A DNA stretch of 64,000 nt from Combretum micranthum (lineage: Eukaryota; Streptophyta; Magnoliopsida; Myrtales; Combretaceae), in contig JAMXBD010002476.1 of the NCBI GenBank assembly GCA_024138025.1, positions 1 to 64,000 on the forward strand. The letters run 5' to 3'. The stretch's first letter is position 1, and each line of letters starts with the position of its first letter. The translations under genes and the position numbers were made by a program. The notes under the pieces are model-generated. The model did not search any database. It was not told the DNA's origin and worked only from the letters and a program-made list of their open reading frames with translations. This document shows positions 11,467 through 23,470 of the stretch, in pieces.

Positions 11467-11964
11467 CAAAGTACCCTCCATTGATGGCAACATGAAGAAT
11501 GGTTTGACCATCTTTTCTTCTACAATAAGAATAACCATATTCTTCATCGGTGATATATGAGTTGAGGCACAAAAAGGCTTCCTTCTTACCAAGTAGAGCA
11601 GCCAAGAACAAGGGTCTCGCTCTCATGGTTGCGTATTCCTACCAACGATGGACAACCATTAGCAATGCACTTGCACATCTTTATACTTCCCATGGAAGCA
11701 GCAAAGTGGAGAGGGGTATCTCCTCTCATTTTCTTTCTTCAATACTTCCACCGGCTCGTCTCGCATTTCAACAATTAGCTTGACCAATGCTTCAACCACC
11801 TCTTCTTGGTTATCGGAAGCTGCAATGTGCAATGCTGTCTCACGAGTTTTAGTGAGAGTAGCTCCATGGATGCTTGGATGGTTTGTGTAAATTCTAATTA
11901 CTATATTCCATTCCCCTTTCATGGCGCTTTGGAATAAAATTTTCTTGAGCTGCTTTGTGCTCAT
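11467..11964 (-). CDS. Copy 1 exon 1: N-terminal ankyrin repeats
   Basis: Starts at the ATG at 11,964 (MSTKQLKKILFQSAMKGEWN), the first Met before the ankyrin repeats. Repeat signatures visible across frames are RETALHIAASDNQEEVVEAL, then GDTPLHFAASMGSIKMCKCI, then LFLAALLGKKEAFLCL, then DGQTILHVAINGGYF. The reading frame changes after KKENER and again after RNHESET, so the exon is not continuously open. The donor is GTATGC just after the TACTTTG codons. Confidence 0.72.
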
Positions 11965-14900
11965 ATTGTTCCTCCCTATGTTTTGTTTTAGATACGTAAT
12001 AAGATGGTCTTAACTTAAGTTGCTATAGCCTTAATGGAAATTAAAATAGAAAGTTGGCAATTCTAAAACAAGAAGCGAAAAGAAATCTAATTTAAAGTGC
12101 TAAATGGAATAACTCTTTATTATTTGTTTTGCTTTATGTGTTCAAATACTTCTTTCTCAAGTCTAACACATTACATTTGGCAAGCACCAAAGGAAAATAA
12201 ATCAATAAATAAATAAGGAAAAAGAAAACTTAACATGTTATACGTTATCAAATAGATAGGTGTTAGTTGCTCCATTGTTTTGCTGTTGTCCTTTGAAAAC
12301 TATTACATAATAAACATAATACCCACATCATAGTCGTATCTTATTTATAAGTTTAAACTTTGTTGTAATACTAATCTTTAACATAATATCAAAGTAGGAG
12401 ATCATGAGTACGAATCTCTATGCATGTACTAATCATTATTATTCTACTAAATTAAAATGGTCCACTTGATTAAACTCAGTTAAAATTTAATCCCACAAGT
12501 GAAGAGACTATTACATAATGCTCACCTAATCTATAAATTTAAACTTTTAGCCTAATGATACTAGTAACCTTAACAGAAATTGTAGGAAAAAGGGTGCTGT
12601 TTCATGCGAAATGTCTTTGAAAATGAAAATTTTTATCTATCCTTTCAGCATTTGGACAAAATAAACATATGGGATAATTTATTAGTGTTATTATTACAAT
12701 TATTCTTGTTATTATAAGTTGAGAAGCTACAATACAAGCAACTTCAAATAAAGAACACATAAGAAAACATTATTACAGTTGTCTAAGATATGCTTTTTGA
12801 AAGGTAACTTCTCTTATTCTAGCTTCTAAATAGATGGTAAACATGATTTAAAATAAATAATTATTATATAAAAGCTTAATAGCTTCAAATTACTAGAATC
12901 TCCTCTACTTTTGAAAAGACCTTCAAGGATTGATTTATGTACAATCAATAGTTAATCCAACAAAAGAATGACTCTAGGAAAAATAGTATATAAATTAAAC
13001 TTCTGATGCCTTCACATAAACTAAAGACAAAAGCAAAAGCAATTCTGATGTCTTCACCTAAACTAAAGAAAAAAGCAAAAGCAATCATTACTTAAAAAAA
13101 AAAAAAACAAAGCAATCATTACAAGAGAAAAACAGAGATGCTTGCAACTAAATCCAAACGTAACTTGGTCTTATTTAAAGTAAAACATTATTGCGTAGAC
13201 TAACCAATTTGAGAACTAAATACAGTAGAGAACACTTTTACCATCAATTGATTTTATAATAGTAAAATAAAGCATTTATTCTTTTCTATAAAATTATTGG
13301 TTTTGATTTCCAAATTACTTTGCAATCAAATTAGGAATTACAATTGTTTTACAAAATAAAATGGTAATTTCATTTTTTTCCCTTTTGTATTACATATTTT
13401 TGTATTTTACCATAAAACCCTCTAGCATAATGGTATAATCATTAATTAAGAAAGGGTATACTGATATTTTTAAATGTATTCCCAATCTATAATTGATATA
13501 AATTTAACTAGTACATACAAGATAATAGTTCTTACTTTGTATAACCATTAGGAATTACAATTATATTGCTATCCAATTCAATTTCATTTAATTCAACAAA
13601 CTAAAAGTGTTGCTATACTCCTTGACTTTTTGGCTATAAATGGATTGAATTAACTGAACTTTTGCCAACTCAAGCTCGGCTAGATTAACAATTGCCAGAT
13701 CAGGGAAAGTTGATTTCACACAAAACATGAAAATTATAATCTCAAATTCGACTCATTTAGCTAACCAGCTTTATTTTAAGCTCGAGTTTAATTCATTTAT
13801 CAACTAAACTTAAATAACTTATGTGCACTTTGGTTCATGAACTAAAATTAGCTTGATTATAGCCTAAATATATGAGATAAAAATAAATGTAAGACTAAAT
13901 GTATAAAATAAGTATATAAATAAATAGATAAGTGTGTAATAAATAAAGATTAAATTGTGTAATATTATAGAAACTGTATTTTGATTTTGATAATTATTAA
14001 GTAATATATATGCATAACTCATGAGTTTGCCTGTGAGACTTTAGAGTCTAAATGAAGCTAGCCCACCAACCTATATAGAAGTTCAAACTTATCTAATCTA
14101 CAAATGAAGCTCTAGTAGCTCTAAGCGATAAGGCTTATTTGACCCTTTATGCCTAATCAATATTCTAGAAACTTTACAAGTAGTGAAATATTCAAAATTA
14201 ATCAAAATAAATTAATAAATAATTTGGAAGATAATTAACTAAGATTTTAAGTCCATTTTTTTATAATTGATTTAACCCTAAGTAGCCTTAAGTGGAAGTC
14301 ACTTATGTAACCAATATTCAAAGGATCTTAAATGCCTATTTAGATCTACCCATGTATTCTTAAGCCTGAACCTACTAAACCAAGTGTCTTAACTAAATAG
14401 CTAGGATGTACTAAGACTTTAGAGAAGTGGGTTTTCTTAGGCTAAAAGTATGAAAAAGTAATAATAACTAGGAAAAAAGGTCAATGTTATTGTATCTTTG
14501 TTTTGTCTTGACTCTTAGTGATTAGTGCCATTACGTTACCACCACAAAAAACCTCCCTTTTTTTTTTCCTTTAGAAAATTCCTCAAAGTAAGTAAAATAA
14601 AATAATCCTTGAAACCTTACAAAAACCCTAAATCCATCATAGCTAAAATTATGGCGTGCCTTAAGAATAATTACTAAAGTAAATTGTTGGTGGTTATGCT
14701 ATAGATACAAAGAGGAATTGAGGGTTCTTAGGTTTCCCTTCTTATGGAAATGAAGCTTCCATAATATATAGACTAAGTAAACTAGTCTTCTCCTTCCTCA
14801 ATGCAGTTGATTACATAAGTAGACATTTACAACAAGGGACTAAAAAGATTACTTAATCTTGAAAACTCATTAAGGAAGTTGAAGAAATTATTTGGAGAAG

Positions 14901-15496
14901 CCTTGGAGATCTTGCCGTCTTGGTGGAAAAAGGAGTGGCTCCACAATTGATCCTAAAATATTTTGTACAATGTAGTCGACTAACGTGTAACATATTGAAG
15001 AGAAAATCAATACTTATTTTATGTTTTGAAGAGGCTAATCTTGCCATCCAAGACATTTTATGGAGGTGTAGCCATTGAAATTGTTGAACTTGCTACTTTT
15101 CGTGAGGATACCTAAGAGCGCTAACTGAATTGAGAGCTTAGGGGGAAGGACCAAACCATGCGTAAGTACATTTGAATACAAAAATTGCATGATTTAAATG
15201 TTTCATCATGGGCTAAGTTGATTTAAGTAATGCCTAATGCTCAATCATTTAAATGTATTTTGGAGTTGGTTACCATTTTCCCTTATATTGCACCGCTACT
15301 GATATAAAAGGGAATTGAGGTGCTCTTTTTTATTTTTGCTACCAAGTTCATGTTATGACATTGTCAAATGATGTAAGTTTATGAAATTGTAAAGTTAAAA
15401 GCATGTAATATACATATGTGATGATTTGAATTGATAATTAAATATATATTTTTTTATAAGTTCTAGCAAAACATTATGTTACAATTGAACAACTTT
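11965..15496. other. Upstream intergenic DNA of copy 1, no gene recognised
   Basis: Should include the promoter of copy 1 immediately above 11,964, but no unambiguous TATA box was identified. The whole stretch is collinear with 33,571-37,310 in unit 2. The open frame at 14,853-15,056 is not conserved in unit 2 and is taken as chance. Confidence 0.55.
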
Positions 15497-18400
15497 TGTA
15501 ATAGCCTAAATTCGTATAATTCATAAATAATAATCATTAAGCAAATAATGTAAAAATTATTGAAAAAAATTTAAGAAAAGTTATGGAAGACATTCATAAT
15601 TTCTCTTGATTTAAATATTGAAATTTAAATAATTTGATGATCGTTTAAATATTTGAATTATTATGTTTTGAAATAAAATTTTATAAAGATAACAAGGACA
15701 AAATTAAAATATATGTAGATCCAAATAAATGAAATTAGATTCAAGCTAGTAGTATTAATGATCAAAGTTATAAAACAAAACATTAAGGATAATTAAAGAA
15801 ATGAATGATGAATAAATATTAATTATAAAGGAATGTACTAAATTTACATAACTTGAATATTAAGATGTTTTGTGGAAATAAAAGTGTTAGAACATACCCA
15901 AATTAATATAGTAAGAAAGTATAACTTAAGTAAAAATATAAGATGGATTACATAATGGATAGATAAATATGAGATATTAATTCAATAAATAATGGATTTT
16001 TTGATGATTTAGAATTGCAATGAAAGTAGAAACAATGTCAAATTTCAATCTAAATTAATCATAATAAAACAATGAAAAGTGAGTGGGAGAATAAAATCTT
16101 AAAACGATCAAAAACCTTTGAATAACGAAAACTAAAGTTAATTTGGTGTCAACTACCAATGGATGATTAATCTTGAAGTTGACTAGGGTGTAATTAATAA
16201 TTCAGTTTAGATAGTTTAATTAAAACAAGTAATGTGAATTATATGTTATAAATGGATAGAATGATATAATCAATCAGTAATAGACTTAATTGAAATTGAG
16301 ATTTCAAATACTCTTTTTCAATCTTTCATCTATTTCATGAACCAAATTTATTAAATCTCTTTTAGTTAAAAAATTTGAACTCTATTTCTTTCAACTTGTT
16401 TAATTACTTTGATTATTTTTCTATCAAACAAAATTTCACTATTTTATCAACTAATTTTAATTTGGATATTCATTTCTCTTGATCTACAAATGATCTAAGA
16501 TTTTCTTGAGCTTGATATTTAAATTTCTAAAATACTCGAAGGTAGTCTCTGTAATTAAAATTCTATACTTTCAATTTTCATGAATTTTGAGATTACCTGC
16601 TTATCTAAACATATCAGTTTCTAAGCTCAAACTTAACTAAATATCAATTCTACAAAATTAAATTTCTAAACTTGGTTTGTAAGTCAAGTTAGTGATTTTG
16701 CTTATTTATATTCTAAAATCTTCTTCTAATTTTTTTAATGCCTAAGATAATGATCTCACAAGTTTAAATCAAGGTTCTTAATCCTTAATTAACTTTATTC
16801 TTATCCGATTTAATCCCTCTCTCTCTCCTCTTGGCTGCCATAATTTCCTCCTTTCTTTTCCTTTACGTTTTTTCTCCCTCTCTATTTCTCTTCTCATTCC
16901 ATTCAAATTCTGACACTAAGGCTCAATTTCAAAGGAGATTAAAGAGGAATGAGGATATTAAACAAGATGAAAATAAAGATTAAGTAGGTGGAAGCTTCAT
17001 CAAGCAAGAAGTGGTGGTAGTAATAGTAATGAAGAAGAGAAAATTGAAATTCACCAAATATGTAAGTGTGATGTTGTTTCTTGTTTTAGTTGTTGTGATT
17101 GTTTCTATATGATAATTTAATGTTAGTTATGAATAAAGCTTGAGTAGAAACTTGTAAATTTGTGATATATGAGTAAATGCTAGAACCTAAGTTTGATTGA
17201 ATATGAGTGGATTAAAGGAGTTGATAACATGAATTAAATGAGAAGTAGAAATGTGAATAGAAGTGTTATGGGTTATGTGGTAAGTTGATATGGTGTTGGA
17301 GATGGTGTTTGATGACTAAAATATGTAGAAAAGTAGCTTGAAGAGGAAGAAAAGAACAGGGATGCATTTCTGGGCTGATACGCCCTCACCACGGACAGTG
17401 GCAGGGGCGCGGTAGCCACTGTGGTCGCTACTAAGCCACCACCGGTGGTGGCAAGGGCCATAGTGGCCTTTGCCCCTTGCCAATTTCCACACGCTCCTTG
17501 ATATAAGGCATGATGTGGGGGCGTGGTGATCACAACCACCCTTAGCACGGGCCGTATGGATAAAAAACTCCTTTGTTCTTCTTTCCTTTGTCAAGTTAAC
17601 TTGATTTTATCATAATTTCATCATCCGAACTTGGATTAAAGTGATTTCAAATGCTATGAAAAGCTTAGAAAGTATCCTATAATTGCCATGTTGTAAGTTC
17701 CAGGAAGTTCTAGGAATAACAAAGCTTAAGATGGATTTGTTCCATTAGTTGTGTGGAAGTAGTTAAGCTTAATAATATCATGATTTCTTCAAGACCATTA
17801 GAGTAAGGAGTTAATATAAAATTTAGATTTCTTAAACATAAAATGAACTTAGTTAACAAATCTAAGTCTCACTTGGCTTAATCTAATATAGTAACTAGAT
17901 GAGACTTAATATAGTCTATGCATATCCAATGAATTAGTTAACAACATGATTATTAGAAATAAAATGAAATAGTAATAACTAAAGTTAGTTAAACTAATGA
18001 ACTTCGCTAAGATAAAATGAGTTAGATAATTAAGTTAGGTCAACATGAATCTTTTGAGAAAATGATATGTCATTGAAATATATTAGGCCTTAAGTGATAA
18101 GGATAATATGTTGTTTTAAGTATAAGACTGTTATAACATCATTTCAAGTTCTTAAATGGATGTTTGCTTTGGTTATATTTTCTCTTCTATAGCCTTTAGT
18201 CAACATTTTATACTTGTTTAGATTTTATATGAAGGATGATGAATTGATGCTGATGATGATGTTGTTGATGATAGGATGGTTGTTGGGAGTAGTGCTTTGG
18301 TCTTCCTAGAGAATAGTTAAGGCTTAGCTTGGATACCAGGTGGGTAACAACAATCTCATCACCTTGCTTGTGTATGTATTATAGTTGCACTTGAGTTAAT

Positions 18401-19865
18401 ATTAATGTAACCGATTATGCATGGGGATGGAGATTTGTTTGTTGTTTGATGATTGAATTGAGTGATAACCTTTATTTTCTGTAGATTATGCATTTATGAA
18501 TTGTTGAGTGTCTGAAATTCATCTGTTCATCATCTAATATGATATAAATCTTAGTTGACCCTAAATGAATTGATATGCATTGCATCACATCAAATTTGCA
18601 TTGGTCAGGGTTCGCGTCACGTATTGATATTTCGATTCTATAGTAGTGCTTGTTAGGACTAATGGTCTGTTGTTGGCTACTAGTAAGGTTTTCAGCTTTC
18701 GGGAACTAAGCAGGCACTGAAGGACGTCGTCCGTATCGAAGTCGGCTTAAGGGATTAATACTTAGGGAAGGTTTTGTGTGTTCTTAGAAAGTGAGTCGTT
18801 CTCTAAAAGACTGCTCATGTCCTGTGGGGCTCTGTTGTGGGCTATTCCCCCAGTTGGGTTAGGTGAGGAGACGGGGCTTCAAAAGAAGATTGATTGGTGA
18901 AGTAAATGTTTTGGTTTTATGCACAAAATTATTTCAAGAAGAAGTCCCTACTCCTTAGTCTTGTCTAGGGAGCAGATAAAGGCTATGTTTCAATAAAATG
19001 AGTTTAAAAGAAAATCCTCCATCCTTAGCTAAATTTAAGGAGAAGTTAGAGGTTAATTTTCAATAAAAAGTATTTATAATGAAATCCTCCCTCCTTAGCG
19101 ATATCTGAGAGGCAGTTGATGGTTATATCTATGCTATAAAGAAATGATTTTTGTGCTAAGAAAGATATGAGCTGAAGGCTCAAGTTGAGTATGCGCCCCC
19201 TTTCTTAGTTCACAGTTCTCCTAGGTATGAATGACCTATATTTAGTCCTTCAACCCTTAAGAGAGGGCGTAAATCTCTATTGGTTTGGATCCTGGTCATC
19301 CAAACTATGCACATCATATTGTTGAGTGAGCATTATATATGTTTGTTAAATAAAACTTGTTTGACATTTGATTGTGTTGTGATTTGATTTTGTTATCCAC
19401 TGAGCTACGTTTGAGCTCACGCCTCTACAATATTATTATAGAAATAGCTGAAGCTTTTGTTTGGGAATAGATCGGTGTGAAGAAGAATCTTCAAAGATAG
19501 AAGACAAGTTTGAAATGAGAAATAGATGAACGATATAGTTTGTTGAGAATCTATTTCTTGTATAATATAAGCTTTGTTTATGGATTAGAAATGTAATGTT
19601 GTTGTTTCAAGTTAGTAAAATGTAGATATTTTACTTTATTTTACTATTTGGTAGGGGATATCGATTCTCTGTGGTTCTGGTGGACTGTAGGAAATTGAAT
19701 TTCCTTTATATATCACAAATATAATTTCATATTAGATGTTTAAATAGTAATTATCCAGATAGAGTCTTACAAACTCTAACTTGCAAGACGGTTCTCATAT
19801 TCCAGATGCACACGTGATACGATAATTCTAGGTTATCCGTCTAGGCCTGTTTTTAGGGTGTGACA
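15497..19865 (+). mobile_element. Solo LTR, 4.37 kb, Ty3-type (Tekay/Del-like)
   Basis: Starts TGTAATAGCCTAAATTCG and ends TTTTTAGGGTGTGACA, a TG...CA structure of the kind seen in long chromovirus LTRs. Flanks are acttt (15,492-15,496) and agttt (19,866-19,870), a 5-bp duplication with one mismatch. Unit 2 lacks the block: sequence runs through near 37,310-37,330. No primer site, polypurine tract, gag or pol is inside, so it is a single LTR left by LTR-LTR recombination. A motif gagctcacgcctctac near 19,411 is typical of the 3' part of such LTRs. A GC-rich island (about 17,370-17,560) lies inside; open frames across it on the minus strand are not recognised as proteins. Confidence 0.72.
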
Positions 19866-19870
19866 AGTTT

Positions 19871-20693
19871 AATTTTGGGCTACGCCTGTTTTGAACAAAT
19901 CAAGAGCTACACATCCTGAATCCAACTCAGTCACTGTCAAAATAGATGATGTGAGCTTCTCATAGATTAGGTATATCACATGTCATTTATTTTAAAGGTA
20001 AATGGGCCAATAAACTTACACATGTTTATTTTTAAGAAAATAGACCCATTTAGGAATTTTTGAAATAAGAAGGCCCAAAATCCAAATCAATAAAACTGGG
20101 ATGGGCCAATAAGAAAGTAAATCGATTTTAATTCCAATTTAGGCTTTAGCAAGAGCAAGTGAAAAAATTATAGTTTTGGAGGCGGACAATTCGTAAAGTT
20201 GGGCTTAATCAGAACCTAAACCTATTTTAAAGCAAATGGAGAAATATTAACTTAAATTATGGAAGAAAAAGCAATAGTGTTTGTGTATTTATATACAATG
20301 AGTTAAATTGTCACAAAATAGACCAATCAAACGATTAATAACCGAGTAGCCAACGAGTGCCACCCTGAGTTAATCTTCAAAGGACGAAACCACCCTTGAT
20401 CACTCCATTTAGTCCATGCGAATAATAATAATAATTTATGGTGAGTTGAATTGACTCGATCCATGACCAACTTGCCAAAGTGCCCTTGAAACGAACCATA
20501 AACTTCTAATAATGGGTTGGTTCCCTGCACACATAACCAACAACAATAATATATACACATATACGTGTATTAAAATCAATAAATAAATAGATTGAAAATC
20601 AAAGGGGCCAAACTGACCCAACCAAGACCAATTCAACCTAGGCGAAACCTCCCAATTTCCAAAAATGCAATTTGATTTACCGCACGCTCAGAC

Positions 20694-20759
<66 letters not shown>

Positions 20760-21203
20760 GGCCTGATTGCTAAATAATAGATAGGCCCACTATCGATAAG
20801 GTCCAATACACTAATTAGGTACGTCTCACAAATAAAGCCAAATTAATAACTCAAATTAGTTGAGTAAGCCAATTCCAAAACCTAAATTGGCTTATTTAAC
20901 TTAAATATCGAAAAAGTTAGTTGATCGTTACCTTGAATTAATAAATATTGTTAGGTCTAGCATGAATGAAATGAAATTGGTAAAATTAAATAGATAAGCC
21001 CTTTTGGACCAATTTTCCAAGTAATTGGTACACCCAATAATCTAGAGCCCATACCTAAAAAGAGCCTTAAGAAAATTTAAGGTCTTATCTCAATATAAAT
21101 TAATGTAAGAAGTAAACTAAAATAATTGGATTATACCTAATATATAATACTATACTAATACTAGTGTTTTTTTTCCCTCTTTTAAGAAAACAAATATTAT
21201 ATA
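19871..21203. other. Intergenic DNA between solo LTR and hAT empty site
   Basis: Collinear with 37,330-38,655 of unit 2. Overlapping minus-strand frames around 20,327-20,636 and 37,826-38,032 give partly similar peptides (GTNPLLEVYGSFQGHFGKLV in unit 1), but the frame breaks at different points and no domain is recognised. It may be an old repeat fragment. Confidence 0.45.
20694..20758. repeat. (AAT)n microsatellite, 65 bp
   Basis: About 21 uninterrupted ATA/AAT units. The orthologous array in unit 2 (about 38,187-38,205) has only about six units, so it expanded in unit 1 or contracted in unit 2 after duplication. Confidence 0.92.
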
Positions 21204-21211
21204 CTTAAACC
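21204..21211. other. Empty hAT target site in unit 1
   Basis: The single copy of cttaaacc here corresponds to the two copies (38,655-38,662 and 55,111-55,118) bracketing the hAT element in unit 2. It shows the pre-insertion state and confirms the 8-bp duplication. Confidence 0.9.
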
Positions 21212-23110
21212 TATCGCATGAGAAAGTTGCTATACTAAATATGTAGTGACTATGTGTTATTTGTTAAAGTTTTGCAAAAGTTATGTAATTTACAATTGGT
21301 AAATTTGTCGTCAAGGGAAAAGGGAAAAAAAAGGAGAAAAAGAAACCTTTCTTTTGTGTTTCTCTAAAATGGAGTAAATGAATCTTATGGTTTTAATAGC
21401 TTAAACTTCCTTTCTATTTGATTTCCTTCTATTTGTCTCATATCCCTAAACAATTAATGGCAACTTTCCAGCAATATCCATATGAATTTTCATTTATCCT
21501 TTCCTTTTCTCCTTTTTCCCCCTAAGATCCGAATGTGAGACAAAAGAATTATGATATGTATATAGTTTATGAGCTTTAGGCTCGCATGTATAATCAACAG
21601 AGATGATATAGACATAGTGCATGCATGAAAAAAATAAAATAAGAATACACTGATGAGATTTTTTTTTAACCAAACACTGGTGAGATGGTTATCTCATGTG
21701 AGTTTGATATATGAAACTGACATGACATATTAATCTAAACAAATAGTTAATATTATGAATGATTCCTAAATTTTAGTGAAATATGTAATTATGCATATAA
21801 ACTTTAAATTGATCAATTTAGTATTTGAAATAACTTTTTATGTACACGTACCTCCATTAATTTGTTAACATTGTTATTATATGTGACATTTTCTACTAAT
21901 GATGGAGATACCATCAGGTGTAGGAAAAATTCTTTTAAGTACTAAATTTATTAATTTAAAGTTCATGTACTTAATTGCATATTTTACTAAAGTTCTGGTT
22001 CCATGTGCAAGATTTATGAAAAAATGGATAAATATGATAAATGATGAATATGATTTCAATGATCAAACTATGAAATAAAATTGGTTGGGTATCCTAGATC
22101 AACGCAAACACCCTAAAAAGAGAGAGATATGATAAATGAGTATGATTTTAATGATCAAACTCCTAACAAAAATTGTTTGGTCTCTTAGATCTATGAGCAC
22201 ACACTAAATATGAGATTGTTTGCACCTTCTATGTGAACCATCATGTGTTGAGTTGAAAAATACCATTCCTCCACAAGTCATTATCAAGAAAACTTTTGCA
22301 TATGACCCAAGGTGCTTAAGGGGTAGCTCTAACTAGTCTAATTAGAGATAAATATCTCAATGCCTACATTGACATATAAGCTATTTTAAAGCTCGTGGTT
22401 ATAATAAGATCCATTTGAATTTGCATTGTTATGTTAAGTCAAGCAAAGTAATTTAATCTATGAAGACACAATCATGTGCATATCAATTCTAGATATTAAA
22501 AGGGGAGATGCATAGGGCACTAGTGATTTATGGTTTGCTTAAATCAAGCAAATTTTCCAAACAATGGATGGCTTGTCAAATATGATTAGATGTTTTACCA
22601 AATTTGTATTAAGTAATGACATTATATTTGTAATGAAAGCTTAGGATTTCATATGATAGCATGAGATCAGATAAGTCTTCAAAGGCTACAATATGATAAA
22701 ATCTTGATTGGACTAATGTGGATCAATTATCAGTGTGTTTTGTTTATTATTATTATTATTATTATTTCCCAAGGAAATCAATTATTAGCTAGGAGTTAGA
22801 ATTTTTTTTTTAGTGGTTATAATAACATTGTCACTAATGCCAAGTACAACGCAAGGAATTGGATTTGGTACCTAAAAAATGAGGACTAAGATCGGATACT
22901 ACTAGGTTACTTTGTAGGAGTAAGAATTTAATTCCATATTAAGGTGTGCCAAGATTCAATGAATTATAATGTTGGTGTAACTACTAAGTAAGTTTGTTCA
23001 AAAACCTATAATAAATGAATTATAGAAACAATTTCTTTTTTTATGACAATTATAGAAGCAATTTAAATAAAAATGAACCAATAAAAGCCTTGTCCTAGGT
23101 TATCATAAGT
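21212..23110. other. Intergenic DNA, unit 1 right part, no gene recognised
   Basis: AT-rich and collinear with 55,119-56,985 in unit 2. Includes a short (TTA)n run near 22,744-22,766. Short open frames here are not conserved between the copies. Confidence 0.55.
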
Positions 23111-23117
23111 GTGACCC

Positions 23118-23470
23118 CTTAGAGCATTCACATCATATAGGACCTTAAAGAGGTCTTCAAATTATCACATCAGTATTTTAAGAACATTTTTATAACGAAC
23201 TTCCTTATCTTATCTCAAAAGTTCTATACATAAGGCCCTTAATATCTTTTTAGGTTTTGTAAGTTTTATATACCTTTGTAAAATAAACATAACAAAAAAA
23301 AATATATATATATATACATGTGTGGGTATGTAAAGTACCTTACTTTTTGAGGTCAATAACAGAGGATTCCAAAAAGTTTTAAGGACCATACTAATCCCGT
23401 AGGACCTCAAAAAATGAGATGCTTTGCATAGGTTCCCATAGAAAGGACCTTAGGAATTTGGATGTTGGTG
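23118..23470. mobile_element. Possible degenerate MITE (paired with 56,990-57,330)
   Basis: Begins tagagcattcacatcatata and ends near ggatgttggtgtaac. In the unit 2 copy the ends are agcatccacatc and (reverse complement) gagcatccccatc, suggesting decayed inverted termini with words like aggacctta near both ends. No clear target duplication was found and both units carry it. Confidence 0.3.

Larger units (their letters stand above)
577..11964 (-). pseudogene. Ankyrin-repeat PGG-domain protein gene, copy 1 (frameshifted)
   Basis: Eight exons on the minus strand, 5' to 3': 11964-11467, 11377-11201, 8538-8392, 8299-8177, 2268-2155, 2027-1735, 1657-1311, 1188-577. All joins use GT-AG sites and keep frame, giving about 770 codons, a usual size for plant ankyrin/PGG proteins (ACD6/ITN1-like). 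The N-terminal half has ankyrin repeats, the middle is a hydrophilic linker, exon 7 has further ankyrin repeats, and exon 8 encodes the membrane PGG domain. Family members sit in plasma membrane or endomembranes and act in salt stress, salicylate or defence signalling; the role here is inferred from family only. Lesions: a 1-nt loss near 11,719, an indel near 11,612 (both exon 1) and a frameshift near 1,810 in the Lys-rich end of exon 6. Exons 2-5, 7 and 8 are open. Either a young pseudogene or an intact gene with assembly errors. Confidence 0.8.

Noticed and set aside
17273..17594. Two overlapping minus-strand frames in a GC-rich patch
   Set aside because: They lie inside the solo LTR, overlap each other in different frames and show no domain; probably LTR sequence only.
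20327..20636. Minus-strand frames partly shared with 37,826-38,032
   Set aside because: The peptide similarity follows from the unit duplication; frames break at different places and no family is recognised.
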